Positions 4,732 to 5,379 of a DNA stretch of 5,379 bases are shown one piece after another. The DNA is from DASZZZ01 sp036260375. GTDB taxonomy: Bacteria > Actinomycetota > CADDZG01 > WHSQ01. The DNA lies in contig DASZZZ010000088.1 of the NCBI GenBank assembly GCA_036260375.1, positions 1 to 5,379 on the forward strand, read 5' to 3'. The translations under genes were made by a program, and so were the position numbers. The notes beneath the pieces were generated by a model. The model ran no database searches. It saw only the letters and a list, made by a program, of their open reading frames with translations, and was not told the origin of the DNA. Every line of letters starts with the position of its first letter. Position 1 is the stretch's first letter.

Positions 4732-5379
4732 GTGCGCGTCGACGTCGTCACGCTGTTCCCGGAGCTCTTCGACGCGCCGTTGCGCGTGAGCCTGCTCGGC
4801 CGCGCGGTCGAGTCGGGCATGCTCGACGTGCGCGTGCACGACCTCCGCGCGCACGGGCTCGGGCGTCATCGCTCGGTCGACGACGTCCCGTACGGCGGCG
4901 GCGCCGGCATGGTGATGCGCCCCGAGCCGCTGTTCGCCGCGGTCGAGGCGCTCGACGCGCCGGACGCGCACGTCGTGCTGCTGTCGCCGCGCGGCCGTCT
5001 GCTCGACCACGCGCTCGTCGAGGAGCTCGCGGCGCGCCCGCACATCGTGCTGCTGTGCGGGCGCTACGAGGGCGTGGACGAGCGCGTCGCGCAGCACCTC
5101 GCCGACGAGCAGCTGTCGATCGGCGACTACGTCCTCGCCGGCGGCGAGCTGGCGGCGCTGGTGGTGATCGAGGCGGCGTCGCGCCTCGTCCCCGGAGTGC
5201 TCGGCAACGCCGAGTCGCTCGCGACCGAGTCGCACGCTCGCGGGCTGCTCGAGCACCCGCACTACACACGGCCCCCGGAGTTCCGCGGCCATCACGTCCC
5301 GGAGGTGTTGCTGTCGGGCGACCATGGCGCGATCGCGCGCTGGCGCGCGGCCGAGGCCGAGCGCGTAACGCGCGCGCGG
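4732..5379 (+). CDS. trmD: tRNA (guanine-37-N1)-methyltransferase TrmD (3' end outside window)
   Basis: The frame runs from GTG 4732 to the right edge with no stop, giving 216 visible residues; TrmD is usually about 230-250, so only the end is missing. It methylates G37 of certain tRNAs with SAM, preventing +1 frameshifting. It starts with VDVVTLFPELFD (3-14), followed by VPYGGGAGMVMRPEP (52-66). The SPOUT trefoil-knot SAM site comprises LLSPRG (83-88), CGRYEGVDERV (109-119) and LSIGDYVLAGGE (128-139). The linker and C-terminal tRNA-binding part include HPHYTRPPEFRG (175-186) and LLSGDHGAIARWR (193-205). R151 matches the conserved Arg154 of Haemophilus TrmD. Fifteen residues on, E166 stands where catalytic Asp169 is expected, a conservative but notable change. 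No clear Shine-Dalgarno sequence precedes the GTG; coupling to rimM, 7 nt upstream, is likely. Confidence 0.97.
   Translation, partial: MRVDVVTLFPELFDAPLRVSLLGRAVESGMLDVRVHDLRAHGLGRHRSVDDVPYGGGAGMVMRPEPLFAAVEALDAPDAHVVLLSPRGRLLDHALVEELAARPHIVLLCGRYEGVDERVAQHLADEQLSIGDYVLAGGELAALVVIEAASRLVPGVLGNAESLATESHARGLLEHPHYTRPPEFRGHHVPEVLLSGDHGAIARWRAAEAERVTRAR

Noticed and set aside
4131..5325. Several - strand open frames opposite rimM and trmD
   Set aside because: All are Arg/Ala/Val/Asp-rich shadows of the two conserved + strand genes.
1..5379. A novel defence, mobile or regulatory system
   Set aside because: Every gene is a recognised, near-universal bacterial housekeeping gene, with gaps of 66 nt or less; nothing indicates mobility, an array or an unknown gene.

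Overview
This window is a compact, GC-rich stretch of housekeeping genes, all read on the + strand. In order they are smc (3' end only), ftsY, ffh, rpsP, a KH-domain gene (khpA/ylqC type), rimM and trmD (running off the right edge). Very high GC, third-codon positions almost always G or C, frequent GTG starts, an FtsY with an N-terminal membrane anchor and an acidic linker, and a bS16 with a Pro/Ala/Glu-rich tail together point to a high-GC actinobacterium-like organism. A deep-branching class such as Thermoleophilia or a neighbour is plausible, but the class cannot be fixed from this sequence alone.

Layout. Positions 1-938 hold the C-terminal coiled-coil end and ATPase head half of the chromosome-condensing SMC protein. 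Positions 990-2150 encode FtsY, the SRP receptor, and 2172-3527 encode Ffh, the SRP54 GTPase, only 21 nt downstream. The targeting GTPase pair is therefore adjacent. A GC hairpin and a promoter-like element follow ffh. Then comes a tight ribosome/tRNA-maturation cluster: rpsP (3594-3977), khpA (3974-4210, 4-nt overlap), rimM (4221-4724) and trmD (4732 to beyond 5379). No stretch longer than about 70 nt lacks a gene.

Functionally, SMC organises the chromosome. Ffh, with an SRP RNA not encoded here, captures signal sequences on ribosomes and docks on membrane-anchored FtsY. The rpsP operon supplies a 30S protein (bS16), a small RNA-binding protein (KhpA), a 30S maturation factor (RimM) and the tRNA m1G37 methyltransferase (TrmD). 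rplS would be expected just downstream by synteny.

Regulatory reading, by inference: ftsY and ffh each have a TANNNT element (TAGCCT, TAACCT) placed so that transcription would begin at or within 1 nt of the ATG, i.e. leaderless mRNAs. rpsP has a similar TAGGCT but with a short leader and a real Shine-Dalgarno sequence. The three genes after rpsP all start with GTG and have weak or tight ribosome-binding sites, as expected for translationally coupled internal genes.

I see no mobile element, CRISPR array, tRNA, rRNA or new system. The points most worth a second look are the leaderless-promoter pattern and a Glu in TrmD at the position of the usual catalytic Asp.
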